From NCBI RefSeq assembly GCF_014837175.1, contig NZ_JACYFR010000004.1, positions 287,437 to 351,436 on the forward strand: a stretch of DNA of 64,000 nucleotides, written 5' to 3'. The notes beneath the pieces are model-generated. The model made no database searches. It saw only the letters and a program-made list of their open reading frames with translations, and was not told where the DNA came from. Below, piece after piece: positions 11,129-19,375 of this stretch. The translations under genes and the position numbers were made by a program. The stretch's first letter is position 1, and each line of letters opens with the position of its first letter. This DNA comes from Cellulomonas sp. JH27-2 (GTDB taxonomy: Bacteria > Actinomycetota > Actinomycetes > Actinomycetales > Cellulomonadaceae).

Positions 11129-12713
11129 GCCGGTCCGTGCGCGCGCGTTCCGCCCGTTCGGCGGCGCGCGCGATGTTGCGCTGCATCCCGCCGAAGACCA
11201 CGCCGTGGAACGGGTACACCGACCACCAGTAGAGCTGGCCGGCCAGGCCGTGCGGGTGGAACACGGCGCGGTGCGAGAAGGACGTGGGCGGCCGGTCCCA
11301 GGCGCCGTCGTCGGTCGGGTCCACGCGCAGCTCGAGCCAGGCCAGGCCCGGCACGCGCATCTCCGCCCGCAAGCGGAGCAGGCGCCCGGGCTCGACCTCC
11401 TCGACGCGCCAGAAGTCCACCGCGTCGTCGACCACCAGGCGCGACGCGTCGCGTCGTCCCCGCCGCAGGCCCGGGCCGCCGACGAGGCGGTCCATGAGCC
11501 CGCGCACGCGCCAGGCCAGGCCCCACGAGTACCAGCCGCGGTCACCGCCGACGGCTTCGATCACGCGCCACAGCGCGGCGGGGGACGCGTCGACGTCGAT
11601 CCGTCGCTCGTCCACGTACAGCGAGCCGCCCGCCCAGTCGGGGTCACTGGGCAGCGGGTCGCTCGGGGCACCGGTGACGGCGGCCGACGACCACCGCGTG
11701 GTGACCGCGGCCTCCTGGATCCGCTGCAGCGCCAGCCTGACGGCGCGGTCGAAGCCGACCAGCCCGCCCGGGGGATCGGGGACGAAGGTGGCGATGTCGT
11801 GCTCGTCGCACACCACTTCGTGCACGAGCGACTCGACGAGCGGCCGGGCCAGCCCGCCCGGTACCGGCGTCACGAGCGACACCCACAGGCTGGACAGGCG
11901 TGGTGTCAGGACCCCGACGCCGACGATGACGCGTGGGGGCAGACCCGCCGCGGCGGCGTAGCGCTGCATCATCTCCCGGTACGTCAGCACGTCCGGTCCG
12001 CCGATGTCGAAGCCGCGGCTGACCTCGGGCGGCATGGACGCGGACCCGACGAGGTAGCGCAGCACGTCCCGGACGGCGATCGGCTGGATCCGGTTGTCGA
12101 CCCAGCGCGGGACCGTCATCGCGGGCAGCCGCTCGGTGAGGTAACGCATCATCTCGAACGACGCCGAGCCGGACCCCAGGATCACCGCGGCGCGCAGCAC
12201 GGTGGTCGGCACGCCGCTGGCCAGCAGGATCTCTCCTACCTCGGTGCGGGAGGCGAGGTGCGGCGACAGGTCCTCGCCCGCCGGGTACAGGCCGCCCAGG
12301 TAGACGATCCGGCCGACGTCGGCCTCGCGGGCGGCCTGCGCGAACACGAGGGCGGTGTGCCGGTCGGTCTGCTCGAACTTCCGCCCCGAGCCCAGGGAGT
12401 GGATCAGGTAGTAGGCGACCGCGACGCCGTCGAGGGCCTTCGCGATCTGGTCGGGCTGCGACGCGTCGGCCCGCACGGTCTCGACGTCGTCGTACCAGTC
12501 GCGCCCGCGCAGCCGGTCGGGGTTCCGCGCGATCGCGCGCACCCGGTAGCCGGCCGCCAGCAGCTCGGGGACCAGCCGCCCGCCCACGTACCCCGTCACG
12601 CCCGTGACGGCGACGAGCGGCGCGTCCGGGCGGGGCCGCCCGTCGGCGCCGGTGCCCGGCACGAGGCCGGGTAGCGAGTCCGCGGCGTGGGCGAGCGCGA
12701 GGTCGTCGATCAT
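11106..12713 (-). CDS. SDR-family NAD(P)-binding protein with C-terminal DUF2867-like domain
   Basis: The product is 535 residues. After a short variable N-terminus, a Rossmann fold starts at about residue 33 with VTGVTGYVGGRLVPELL, the glycine-rich dinucleotide loop of atypical/extended SDRs (NmrA-like). Features such as AIARNPDRL and YYLIHSLG follow. The C-terminal 150 or so residues (from about VDERRIDVDASPAALW) match the ligand-binding START-like region usually called DUF2867. The fusion is known in actinobacteria, but its reaction is not established. The start at 12713 is the first ATG; a downstream start nearer the fold is possible. The gene is convergent with the thioesterase and follows topoisomerase IB on the same strand. 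Confidence 0.8.
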   Translation of the reverse strand: MIDDLALAHAADSLPGLVPGTGADGRPRPDAPLVAVTGVTGYVGGRLVPELLAAGYRVRAIARNPDRLRGRDWYDDVETVRADASQPDQIAKALDGVAVAYYLIHSLGSGRKFEQTDRHTALVFAQAAREADVGRIVYLGGLYPAGEDLSPHLASRTEVGEILLASGVPTTVLRAAVILGSGSASFEMMRYLTERLPAMTVPRWVDNRIQPIAVRDVLRYLVGSASMPPEVSRGFDIGGPDVLTYREMMQRYAAAAGLPPRVIVGVGVLTPRLSSLWVSLVTPVPGGLARPLVESLVHEVVCDEHDIATFVPDPPGGLVGFDRAVRLALQRIQEAAVTTRWSSAAVTGAPSDPLPSDPDWAGGSLYVDERRIDVDASPAALWRVIEAVGGDRGWYSWGLAWRVRGLMDRLVGGPGLRRGRRDASRLVVDDAVDFWRVEEVEPGRLLRLRAEMRVPGLAWLELRVDPTDDGAWDRPPTSFSHRAVFHPHGLAGQLYWWSVYPFHGVVFGGMQRNIARAAERAERARTDRPTGGAGT

Positions 12714-12767
12714 CTGGGCAGTCTGCGGGGCGGGCGCGGGCTGCGCATCCGCACGCCCGACGAGGCC

Positions 12768-13772
12768 TCAGACGACTCTCAGCAGCGCGAGCGTCTCGCG
12801 CTCCGCGACGTTCTGCGACCGCGTCGGGCGGATGGTCGCGCCGCTCTCCCACAGCTCGAAGAGGCGAGGGTCGATGTACGAGGCACGGCAGACGGCGGGG
12901 GTGTTGCCGAGCTGCTCGGCCACGTCCTTGACGACGGCGGTCGCGATGCGTCGACGTGCGCGGTCGCTGGCCGGTGCGTCGCCCGCCGCGGCCAGCCCGC
13001 GCGCTGCCAGGACGGTCGCGTGCCACGTGCGGAAGTCCTTGGCGCTCGCGTCGTCGCCCAGCCGTTCCTTGACGTACGACGACACGTCCGCGCTGCTCAC
13101 GTCGTGCCAGACGCGGTCGTCGTCGCGCCAGGCGAGCAGCTCAGGACCGTCGTCGCTGCGGCGCACCAGGCTGCGGACCAGGCGCGCGACGTCGTCGTCC
13201 TCCACGACCGTGTCCCTGATCTGGCCCGACTTGGCGGGGAAGTGCAGGTGCACCCGACCGTCGTCGCTGCCCGGCTCGGGGGCCAGCACCGTGACGTGCT
13301 CGCGCAGCAGCGTCGCCAGGCCGTACGAGCCGTGCTTGGCGGCGTAGCCCTCGCCGCCCACCCGCAGGTAGGCCAGGTCCAGCAGGCGGAAGGCCAGCGC
13401 GAGGGCCTTGTCGCGCGGCCAGCCGTCCAGGTGCAGGTCGCGGCGGACGTGCCGACGAGCCGCGGGCAGCCGCTGCGCGACGTCGAGCACGTGCTCGTGC
13501 TTGAGCCGGTCCCGCCGCGCGCGCCACTGCTGGTGGTAGAGGTACTGCCGGCGGGCCGCGTCGTCGAGCCCCGCTGCCTGGATGTGCCCGTTCGGCCACG
13601 GGCTGATCCACACGTCGCTCCACGCCGGCGGGATGGCCAGGGCGGCGATGCGCTCCAGGTCCGCCTCGTCGGCGATGCGGACCTTGTCCAGGTCCAGGTA
13701 GACGAACGCCCGCCCGCGCTTGGTCCGCGACCAGCCAGGGGAGTCGATGCGCACGCGCCGAAGTCGGACCAT
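12768..13772 (-). CDS. DNA topoisomerase IB, poxvirus-type
   Basis: The product is 334 residues. The N-terminal beta-rich domain includes GWSRTKRGRAFVYLD and the family phrase IPPAWSDVWISPWPNGHIQA. The catalytic domain holds LRVGGEGYAAKHGSYGLATL with the first active-site Arg, a conserved Lys further on, FRTWHATV, and the nucleophile Tyr at about residue 299 in RASYIDPR. The enzyme relaxes supercoils by a 3'-phosphotyrosyl intermediate without ATP. Bacterial copies are accessory and scattered in actinobacteria and proteobacteria. The length matches the bacterial family. The gene is 54 bases upstream of the SDR gene and may be cotranscribed with it. Confidence 0.93.
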   Translation of the reverse strand: MVRLRRVRIDSPGWSRTKRGRAFVYLDLDKVRIADEADLERIAALAIPPAWSDVWISPWPNGHIQAAGLDDAARRQYLYHQQWRARRDRLKHEHVLDVAQRLPAARRHVRRDLHLDGWPRDKALALAFRLLDLAYLRVGGEGYAAKHGSYGLATLLREHVTVLAPEPGSDDGRVHLHFPAKSGQIRDTVVEDDDVARLVRSLVRRSDDGPELLAWRDDDRVWHDVSSADVSSYVKERLGDDASAKDFRTWHATVLAARGLAAAGDAPASDRARRRIATAVVKDVAEQLGNTPAVCRASYIDPRLFELWESGATIRPTRSQNVAERETLALLRVV

Positions 13773-13823
13773 GGCCGGATTCTCACCCCGGTGAGCGTGA
13801 TGCGCTCGTCGGCGTCCCTCGCG

Positions 13824-14696
13824 CTACTGCGGCAGCCGGACCATGCCCTCCTGCGCGATCGACGCGACCAGCGTCCCCTCGCGCGTGAAGACGCGCGCGG
13901 CACCCAGCCCGCGGCCGCCCTGCGCGCTCGGCGACGACTGCACGAACAGCAACCAGTCGTCGACGTGCACGTCCCGGTGCCACCACATCGCGTGGTCCAG
14001 GCTCGCGATCGACATCCCGCGGGACACCCACGACTGGCCCGCGCGCCGCAGGATCGGCTCGAGCATGACCTGGTCGCACGCGTACGCCAGCAGGGCGCGG
14101 TGCAGCAGCTGGTCGTCCGGGACCGGGCCGCGGCTGCGGAACCACGCCATCTGCCGGCCGTCGCTGTCGGGAGCCGGGCCCAGGTAGATGGAGCCGCCGA
14201 CGTGCCGGACGTCGAACGCGGCCTCCTGCGTCCAGAACTTCGCGACGGGGTGGTCGATGCCGCCCAGCACGTCGAGCGCGGACGTGACGTGCTCCGGGTC
14301 CGGGACGTCCGCGGGCATCTCGTCGGCGTAGTCGACCCCGTCCTGCTCCTGCTGGAACGAGGCGATCATCGACAGGATCGGCGCTCCGCCCTGCAGCGCG
14401 TGCGTGCGGCGCGCGCTGAACGAGCGGCCGTCCCGCAGGCGCTCCACCGCGAACGTGATCGGCTCGTCGAGCGACCCCGGCCGCAGGAAGTAGCCGTGCA
14501 TCGAGTGCGGCAGGCGGTGCTCCTCCATCGTGCGGCCCGCCGCCAGCAGCGACTGCGCCAGCACCTGACCGCCGAACACCCGACCGTTCGGCTGCGGCAG
14601 GCTGCCGCCCTGGAACAGGTCCGGCTCGTGCGGGTCCTGGTCCAGGTCCAGCACACCCAGCACGGCGGCCACGGGCGCGGGGATCTCGCTGCTCAT
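13824..14696 (-). CDS. tesB: Acyl-CoA thioesterase II
   Basis: The product is 290 residues from ATG 14696, matching TesB length (about 286). Longer in-frame starts reach towards the neighbouring mobile element and are rejected. It has the double hot-dog arrangement: GRVFGGQVLAQSLLAA in the first repeat, and SMDHAMWWH-like wording (SLDHAMWWHRD) and FVQSSPSAQGGRGL in the second. The catalytic Asp/Thr/Gln set is plausibly present. The enzyme hydrolyses medium- and long-chain acyl-CoA in the cytosol. Only 87 bases separate its start from the left edge of the IS5-type remnant, so its promoter may have been altered by the insertion. Confidence 0.93.
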   Translation of the reverse strand: MSSEIPAPVAAVLGVLDLDQDPHEPDLFQGGSLPQPNGRVFGGQVLAQSLLAAGRTMEEHRLPHSMHGYFLRPGSLDEPITFAVERLRDGRSFSARRTHALQGGAPILSMIASFQQEQDGVDYADEMPADVPDPEHVTSALDVLGGIDHPVAKFWTQEAAFDVRHVGGSIYLGPAPDSDGRQMAWFRSRGPVPDDQLLHRALLAYACDQVMLEPILRRAGQSWVSRGMSIASLDHAMWWHRDVHVDDWLLFVQSSPSAQGGRGLGAARVFTREGTLVASIAQEGMVRLPQ

Positions 14697-14780
14697 GAAG
14701 GGCAGACTCTCACGAGCGGTCCAGTGGACGAGTTGGTTCGGATGAGTCAGGACACCGAGTGGCATGGCGCCAACGCCTAG

Positions 14781-15475
14781 TGCGTGTCTCCAAACCTGCT
14801 GGTGGAGAACGGAACAGACTCGCGGAATGAGTTCGAGAACGTCGGGCTGACTGGTGAGCAGTGGGAGCGCATCGCGCCGTTGATGCCGAGAGTTGGCGCG
14901 AAAGTCGGGCGTCCGCACGCCGATCACCGGACGGTGATGGAGGGGATCGTCTACCGATATCGGACCGGAATCCCGTGGCGTGACCTACCCCGCGAACCGT
15001 TCGCTCCGTGGCAGACGGTTTGGAAGCGTCACCATCGATTCACGATCGACGGCACGTGGGACCAGATCTGGTCGGCGTTGTTGGCGGAGGCCGACGCCGC
15101 GGGACAGATCGACTGGGAGGTCTCCGTCGACTCCACGATCAATCGGGCTCACCAGCATGCGACGAACACGACCCGCCCTGAGCAGGGCCGGAGCGAATCA
15201 CAAGAACCGCACCCGTGACGCCGTCCACGACGAACCTGCAGGTCACGCGATCGGTCGCTCGCTTGGTGGGCTGACGACCAAGATTCACCACGCGTTCGAC
15301 GGACGAGGCCGGCCATTGGTCGCGGTCGTCACAGCGGGGCAGAGTCACGACGGCCAACAGCTCAAGGCCGTGCTCGATGACATCTGGGTGTCGCGCGCCA
15401 GTAGCGGCCGGCCACGCACAACGTCAGACGCGCTCTTGAGGGACAAGGCGTACTCGTCCGCGGCCACGCGCGTCC
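14781..15475 (+). mobile_element. Left remnant of an IS5-type insertion sequence
   Basis: The stretch from just upstream of the transposase frame to the IS3-type left repeat is what remains of the element. The left terminus is only approximate: the sequence near 14781 (TGCGTGTCTCCAAACC) may be the terminal repeat, but its partner is lost. It marks the left boundary of the accessory island after tesB. Confidence 0.65.
14784..15475 (+). pseudogene. IS5-family (IS427-like) transposase, frameshifted and 3'-truncated
   Basis: Two overlapping frames make up the transposase. The first (from about 14784) has LTGEQWERIAPLMP, GRPHADHRTVMEGIVY, GIPWRDLP and VDSTINRAHQHA, the N-terminal half including the first DDE Asp. 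The second frame resumes with AIGRSLGGLTTKIHHAFDG, then LLRDKAYSSAAT. Two-frame organisation by programmed frameshift is usual in this group, so the shift alone does not prove decay. The truncation does: the C-terminal part with the last catalytic Glu is missing where the IS3-type inverted repeat begins at 15476. The remainder of the gene is not found on the other side of that element. Confidence 0.85.
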
Positions 15476-15501
15476 TGAACCGCCCCGGCATGTCCGGAGA
15501 C
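15476..15501 (+). repeat. Left terminal inverted repeat of the IS3-type element
   Basis: These 26 bases are the exact reverse complement of 18040-18065. They cut the IS5-type transposase frame after its DKAYSSAATRV segment. Confidence 0.93.
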
Positions 15502-15798
15502 TCCGTTCGTTGGGAAGGATGGGGTCATGTCAGGGAACACGTCCAGGAGGTATCCGCCTGAGCTGCGTGAGCGGGCGGTGCGGATGGTCGCCGAGATCCG
15601 GGCCGATCACGACTCGCAGTGGGCGGCGATGACACAGGTCGCCAAGTTGCTCGGGATCGGGACGCCGGAGACGGTGCGCAAGTGGTGCCGGCAGGACGAG
15701 GTCGACGCTGGGCAGCGGCCCGGGGTCAGCACCGAGGAGTCGGCCGAGCTGAAGCGGTTGAAGCGGGAGAACGCCGAGCTCAAGCGCGCCAATGCGCT

Positions 15799-15814
15799 GG
15801 CGGATTCAAGCGGT
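15799..15814 (+). repeat. Left inverted repeat of the IS30-type element
   Basis: GGCGGATTCAAGCGGT is preceded by target duplication GCT at 15796-15798. It matches the reverse complement of 17017-17032 at all 16 positions. Confidence 0.93.
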
Positions 15815-15867
15815 CAGTGCAACGAGTCCTGTGAGATGAGGCAGTCGCTGATCACTGGAGGATCCGG

Positions 15868-17025
15868 ATGCAGGGCAAGCACGGTCATCTCAGCCGGGAG
15901 CAGAAGCAGCTCGCGCTCAGGCTTCACGCGAGAGGCTGGCGGCTGGTCGACATCGCAAAGGAGATCGGCTGCAGCGCGCCGATGGTCGGCATCATGGCCC
16001 GCACCGGCCGGCACCTCGATGCCAAGCCGTTCGGCTGGAAGCCCCGCCCTGGCCAGCTGACCATCGACGAGCGTGAGCAGATCATGCTCGGTATCAACCG
16101 CGGCGACACGTTCACCTTGATCGCCGAGCAGCTGGGACGGGCGGTGTCGACGATCAGCCGTGAGGTCAAGCGCGGCGGCGGCCGGGCCAGCTACTCGGCC
16201 TGGCATTCGCACGAACGTGCTCGCGAGCAGGCCCGTCGCCCCAAGCCGTTCAAGCTCTCCTCAGGCCGGCTCCTCACGGAAGTGGCTCGTCGGCTCGAGC
16301 AGCTCTGGTCCCCGCAGGAGATCGCTGCCCGCCTACGGTTGGATCACGCCGCCGATCCGGAGATGCGCGTGAGTCACGAGACGATCTACCAGTCGCTGTT
16401 CATACAGGGACGAGGCGAGCTGCGCCGCGAACTGGCACGGTGCCTGCGGTCCGGACGAGCCGCCCGCAAACCGCGCGGAACGTCCGACGGCCGCGGACGC
16501 ATCCCCGGCATGGTCATGCTCAGCGAGCGTCCGGCAGAGGTCGACGACCGAGCCGTGCCAGGCCACTGGGAAGGCGATCTGATCCTCGGCGAGGGCAGCC
16601 GCAGTGCCGTAGGCACCCTGGTCGAGCGCTCCACGCGGCTCACCTTGCTGCTGCACCTGCCCGATGGGAAGAGCGCCGAGCAGGTCGAGGTCGCGATGCG
16701 CGCCACGATCAGCACCCTGCCGGCCTCCTTGGCGCGGACGATCACCTGGGATCAAGGGGCCGAGATGTCCAAGCACGCCGTGTTCACCACGGCCACCGGT
16801 ATCCCGATCTACTTCTGCGACCCCCACTCGCCCTGGCAGCGCGGCAGCAACGAGAACACCAACGGGCTCCTGCGCCAGTACCTGCCTAAGGGCACCGACC
16901 TGAGTCTCGTCAGCCGCAAGCAGCTCGACGCGATCCAGGACAGCCTCAACGACCGACCGCGCAAGACGCTGAACTATCTGACACCATCAGAGAAGTTCGC
17001 AGAACTCCTTGCGCCCACCGCTTGA
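15868..17025 (+). CDS. IS30-family transposase
   Basis: The product is 385 residues from ATG 15868, full family length. The N-terminus has two helix-turn-helix units (SREQKQLALRLHARG, then IAEQLGRAVSTISREVKR). The catalytic domain follows. The first Asp is in GHWEGDLILG, the second in TWDQGAEM, and the Glu is in the family phrase PWQRGSNENTNGLLRQYLPK. It ends with LNDRPRKTLNYLTPSEKF. It cuts and joins DNA by DDE chemistry at the 16-bp ends. The frame is uninterrupted, so the gene is probably functional. Its last codons run into the right inverted repeat. Confidence 0.96.
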   Translation: MQGKHGHLSREQKQLALRLHARGWRLVDIAKEIGCSAPMVGIMARTGRHLDAKPFGWKPRPGQLTIDEREQIMLGINRGDTFTLIAEQLGRAVSTISREVKRGGGRASYSAWHSHERAREQARRPKPFKLSSGRLLTEVARRLEQLWSPQEIAARLRLDHAADPEMRVSHETIYQSLFIQGRGELRRELARCLRSGRAARKPRGTSDGRGRIPGMVMLSERPAEVDDRAVPGHWEGDLILGEGSRSAVGTLVERSTRLTLLLHLPDGKSAEQVEVAMRATISTLPASLARTITWDQGAEMSKHAVFTTATGIPIYFCDPHSPWQRGSNENTNGLLRQYLPKGTDLSLVSRKQLDAIQDSLNDRPRKTLNYLTPSEKFAELLAPTA

Positions 17026-17032
17026 ATCCGCC
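17017..17032 (+). repeat. Right inverted repeat of the IS30-type element
   Basis: ACCGCTTGAATCCGCC is followed by target duplication GCT at 17033-17035, after which the IS3 orfA frame resumes. Confidence 0.93.
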
Positions 17033-17092
17033 GCTCTTGAAGGCGGCTTCGGCTTTCTTCGCGGCCGAGCTCGGCCGGCCACTGCACTGATC

Positions 17093-18036
17093 GTGGCGTT
17101 CATCGACCAGCACGTCGATGAGCGCGAAGGACTGCGATGGGGTGTCGAGCCGATCTGCGCCCAGCTCAGCACGCTGGGCGTCAAGATCACCCCGTCGACC
17201 TACTACGAGCACCGCGCCCGGCGCCCGAGCAAGCGGCAGGTGCGCGATGGGGAGCTCAAGCCCAAGATCGCCCGGGTCCATGCGGACAACTACGGCGTCA
17301 TGGCGCGCGCAAGGTCTGGCTGGCGCTGAACCGCGAACGCGCGGTTGGCTCCGAAGCGGTGGCTCGGTGCACGGTCGAACGCCTGATGGGCGAGCTCGGG
17401 TTGCGCGGTGCGATCCGGGGCAAGGTCAAGCGCACTACGATCGCCGACCCGGCGGCCAAGCGACCCCAGGATCTGGTCGGACGCAAGTTCGCACCCCTGG
17501 CGCCGGACCGGCTGTGGGTGGCTGACTTCACGTATGTCTCGACGTGGTCGGGGTGGGTCTACGTCGCGTTCGTGATCGACGCCTACGCCCGGCGGATCAT
17601 CGGGTGGCGTTCGTCGACCACGATGACGGCCAAGCTCGTGCTCGACGCACTCGAGCACGCGGTCTGGACCCGCGGACGCGAAGGCCGCGACGTCAGCGGG
17701 GTCGTGGCGCACCACGACCACGGAAGTCAATACACCTCGGTGGCCTACAGCGAGCGGCTGGCCGCCGACGGCATCCGCCCCTCGATGGGCGTGGTCTGCT
17801 CCTCGTATGACAACGCCCTGGCCGAGACGATCAACGGCCTCTACAAGACCGAGCTGATCAAAGCCCGAGGCCCGTGGCGCAGCGTCGACCAGGTCGAGGT
17901 CGCCACCGCCGAATGGGTCGACTGGTTCAACCACCGACGCCTCTACGAGTACTGCGGGCACATGCCACCGGCCGAGATGGAAGCCGCCCACTACGCTCGA
18001 CAACCGGAGCCGGCAACCGCCGACTCCTCAAAGTAG
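17093..18036 (+). pseudogene. IS3-type orfB (DDE transposase), frameshifted
   Basis: The first frame runs from GTG 17093 through VAFIDQHVDEREGLRWGVE and PSTYYEHRARRPSKR to about ARVHADNYGVM, then goes out of frame near 17300. The next frame continues with ARKVWLALNRE, LWVADFTYVSTWSGWVYVAF, VVAHHDHGSQYTS, SYDNALAETINGLYKTELI and WFNHRRLYEYCG. These carry the catalytic Asp (ADFTYV), Asp (HHDHGSQY) and Glu (NALAETING). A one-base loss of G around 17301 (ATGGCGCG where ATGGGCGCG is expected) accounts for the break. The element is therefore dead twice over: orfA is interrupted and orfB is frameshifted. Confidence 0.88.
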
Positions 18037-18039
18037 AAC

Positions 18040-18065
18040 GTCTCCGGACATGCCGGGGCGGTTCA
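18040..18065 (+). repeat. Right terminal inverted repeat of the IS3-type element
   Basis: These 26 bases are the exact complement of 15476-15501, four bases after the orfB stop. The reading frame of the downstream toxin tail begins directly at this border. Confidence 0.93.
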
Positions 18066-18229
18066 AGCTGACGGAGGCGGGTCATATGGACCGAGGTATG
18101 GGCTACGAACAGGCACATGAACTCGCCGGCCAGACACACCCCACCTTCGGCAACTACGACCCTGAGGTCATCAAGCAGTTCCCAGAGCTGTTCAACCAAA
18201 ACTGGCGGAACTACTGGGGCATCGAGTGA
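18066..18229 (+). pseudogene. C-terminal tail of a polymorphic toxin or similar large protein, cut by the IS3-type element
   Basis: An open frame enters straight from the insertion-sequence border (KLTEAGHMDRGMGYEQAHE) and ends YDPEVIKQFPELF followed by NWRNYWGIE and a stop. It is far too short for a complete gene. Composition, the abrupt end and a coupled small gene beginning in a GTGA overlap are typical of the last 50 or so residues of a toxin domain followed by its immunity gene. I do not recognise the toxin family. His and Glu in the EQAHE segment might be catalytic (for example in a nuclease), but this is speculative. An internal ATG at 18086 could give a 47-residue peptide. Confidence 0.5.
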
Positions 18230-18750
18230 TCATCTCAGTCAGGACGCGGCGCGCCGCGGTCCTGGGTGACGAGCTGACGGCGACGTTCGACGTTATCCGG
18301 ACGCTTCGCGCTTCGGTTCCCGGGGTGCCCAGTGAGATGCCGCTGCAGGCGGTTCGGTGCGTTGTTGAGATGCTCCGACACGGTGGTGGGCTCATGCCGC
18401 GTGCTCTCCTGGGCGGCTTCTACACACCGGCGAGAGCCGGTGAAATTCTTATCGAGGTGGGCGCTTCGGTTTCGACAGCCGCCGAGATTCCCACCTGCGC
18501 GAGCGCCTTGGGGCGCCCACTCGTTCCTGGGCTGCCGATCGAGTTCGCGCGCTCGGTCGAGACTGGCCTGCTGCGAAGCGCTCTGCCGCCAGGGATCGTC
18601 GTCGTCGATCGTGGGGCGTTCGATCCGGTTGAGTCTTCGCCGCTTGCATTCGAGCTCGCGGCGGAGCTTCTCGCGGTCACACTCGGGGCGATGTCTGCGG
18701 GTCGAGATGTCGAAGATGTTGTCCGCGCAGCGGTTGAGGCGTGGCCGTGA
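18226..18750 (+). CDS. Putative immunity protein, unknown family
   Basis: The product is 174 residues. GTG at 18226 overlaps the stop of the preceding toxin tail (GTGA). It is mixed alpha/beta with hydrophobic helices ([18 protein letters not shown]) and no signal peptide, nuclease motif or membrane span. A small cytosolic protein coupled to a toxin tail is the standard place for the cognate immunity protein, which would bind and block the toxin. Family and partner are unproven. GC content is lower than in the core genes around the island. Its own stop again overlaps the next frame by GTGA. Confidence 0.6.
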   Translation: MIISVRTRRAAVLGDELTATFDVIRTLRASVPGVPSEMPLQAVRCVVEMLRHGGGLMPRALLGGFYTPARAGEILIEVGASVSTAAEIPTCASALGRPLVPGLPIEFARSVETGLLRSALPPGIVVVDRGAFDPVESSPLAFELAAELLAVTLGAMSAGRDVEDVVRAAVEAWP

Positions 18751-18923
18751 GTTCGGCGCGGGCGTCGGCGGTTCTCGGTGCTCGACCCTCGTCCTTGCTC
18801 CGGTTGACGTGGGCGCGATCCACAGCCCTCATGGCAGCCTTCGTGTCGGCTGTATTCATCCTTCTCGTCGCGGGGACTGCGGCGGCGGCAACGTCCACCT
18901 ACACCTACGACACCGCTGCCTAG
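18747..18923 (+). pseudogene. Signal-peptide N-terminus of a secreted protein, truncated by a TAG stop
   Basis: The frame starts at GTG 18747 in a GTGA overlap with the immunity-like gene. It encodes 58 residues: a basic N-region, a long hydrophobic core ([18 protein letters not shown]) and a likely cleavage site [13 protein letters not shown] just before a stop at 18921. The frame continues after the stop for a further 40 codons ([11 protein letters not shown] onward), so the gene looks like the secreted head of a larger toxin that has lost its middle. It might instead be a genuine small exported protein. Confidence 0.45.
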
Positions 18924-19039
18924 ACCTACGACGTCCCCGCAGAGGTGTCCGTGCAGAGCGCGCAACGGGGAAGCACGTCCGGGATTCGCCTGCGGGACCG
19001 CTCGCGGTTCTGTGGGGGAGGTCCGTCTTCGTTCGGGGT

Positions 19040-19375
19040 GACGTAGTTGCCGCAAACACCGCAGACGATCTTGTCAACCTCGCGAGTCCCGCCCGCACCA
19101 GCCATGTCCTCGACGGTCACATGCCACCGGGCGAGCCGGGGAACACTCTGTTCCCAAGGTCTTGGTCGCCGCAGCAGATCATGCATAACGTGTCTGATGT
19201 CGCCACAGACCCCAATCTCCCGTGGGTTCAGCAGACGGGTAAGCTGGGGGCTGAGTTCACGAAGAACGGTGCGCCCGTCCGTTACTCCGTGGACGGGGTT
19301 CGCGGTGGCATCCCGATGCGGGTGATCGTCGAGCCAGGCGGCGAAGGCATCATCACCGGATTTCCGCTGCCGTGA
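19040..19375 (+). pseudogene. Bacterial EndoU-type ribonuclease toxin domain, orphaned C-terminus
   Basis: The frame from about 19040 reads [55 protein letters not shown], and ends [18 protein letters not shown]. This is the layout of bacterial EndoU domains (His in HVLDGH, FPxxWS, DxATDP, a final beta hairpin), which are RNases used as C-terminal toxins in contact-dependent systems and secreted polymorphic toxins. No start codon or ribosome site precedes the domain, and upstream sequence in this frame is not family-like. It is probably the remains of a larger toxin whose head is lost. The stop overlaps the MafI-like gene by GTGA. Confidence 0.75.

Larger units (their letters stand above)
15799..17032 (+). 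mobile_element. Intact IS30-type insertion sequence
   Basis: The element is 1,234 bp with perfect 16-bp terminal inverted repeats (GGCGGATTCAAGCGGT at 15799-15814 and its complement at 17017-17032). It is flanked by a 3-bp target duplication GCT (15796-15798 and 17033-17035). It carries one full transposase gene. The clean ends, the duplication and the intact gene indicate that it is the most recent arrival in the island and may still be mobile. Confidence 0.95.
15527..17090 (+). pseudogene. IS3-type orfA, disrupted by the IS30-type insertion
   Basis: The 5' part (15527-15798) encodes MSGNTSRRYPPELRERAVRM, a helix-turn-helix (VAKLLGIGTPETVRKWCRQ) and the leucine-zipper-like SAELKRLKRENAELKRANA. 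The IS30-type element then interrupts it. The 3' part resumes exactly after the target duplication as LLKAASAFFAAELGRP and stops at 17088-17090. Joining the halves restores a normal orfA of about 105 codons, so the insertion itself is the only visible lesion in orfA. OrfA supplies the DNA-binding half of the frameshifted OrfAB transposase, which can no longer be made here. Confidence 0.92.
15476..18065 (+). mobile_element. IS3-type insertion sequence, interrupted by an IS30-type element
   Basis: Perfect 26-bp terminal inverted repeats occur at 15476-15501 and 18040-18065; they begin TGAACC and end GGTTCA. Between them lie orfA and orfB of an IS3-family transposase. Without the inserted element and its 3-bp duplication it would be about 1.35 kb, normal for IS3. 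The flanking bases (tcc on the left, agc on the right) are not duplicates. The left flank is IS5 transposase and the right flank is a toxin tail. A deletion or recombination between two copies has therefore changed the surroundings after insertion. Confidence 0.92.

Noticed and set aside
18926..19098. Minus-strand segment with two CxxC pairs that looks like a zinc ribbon
   Set aside because: It is antisense to the EndoU toxin frame, whose motifs are far stronger. No start or ribosome site of its own was found.
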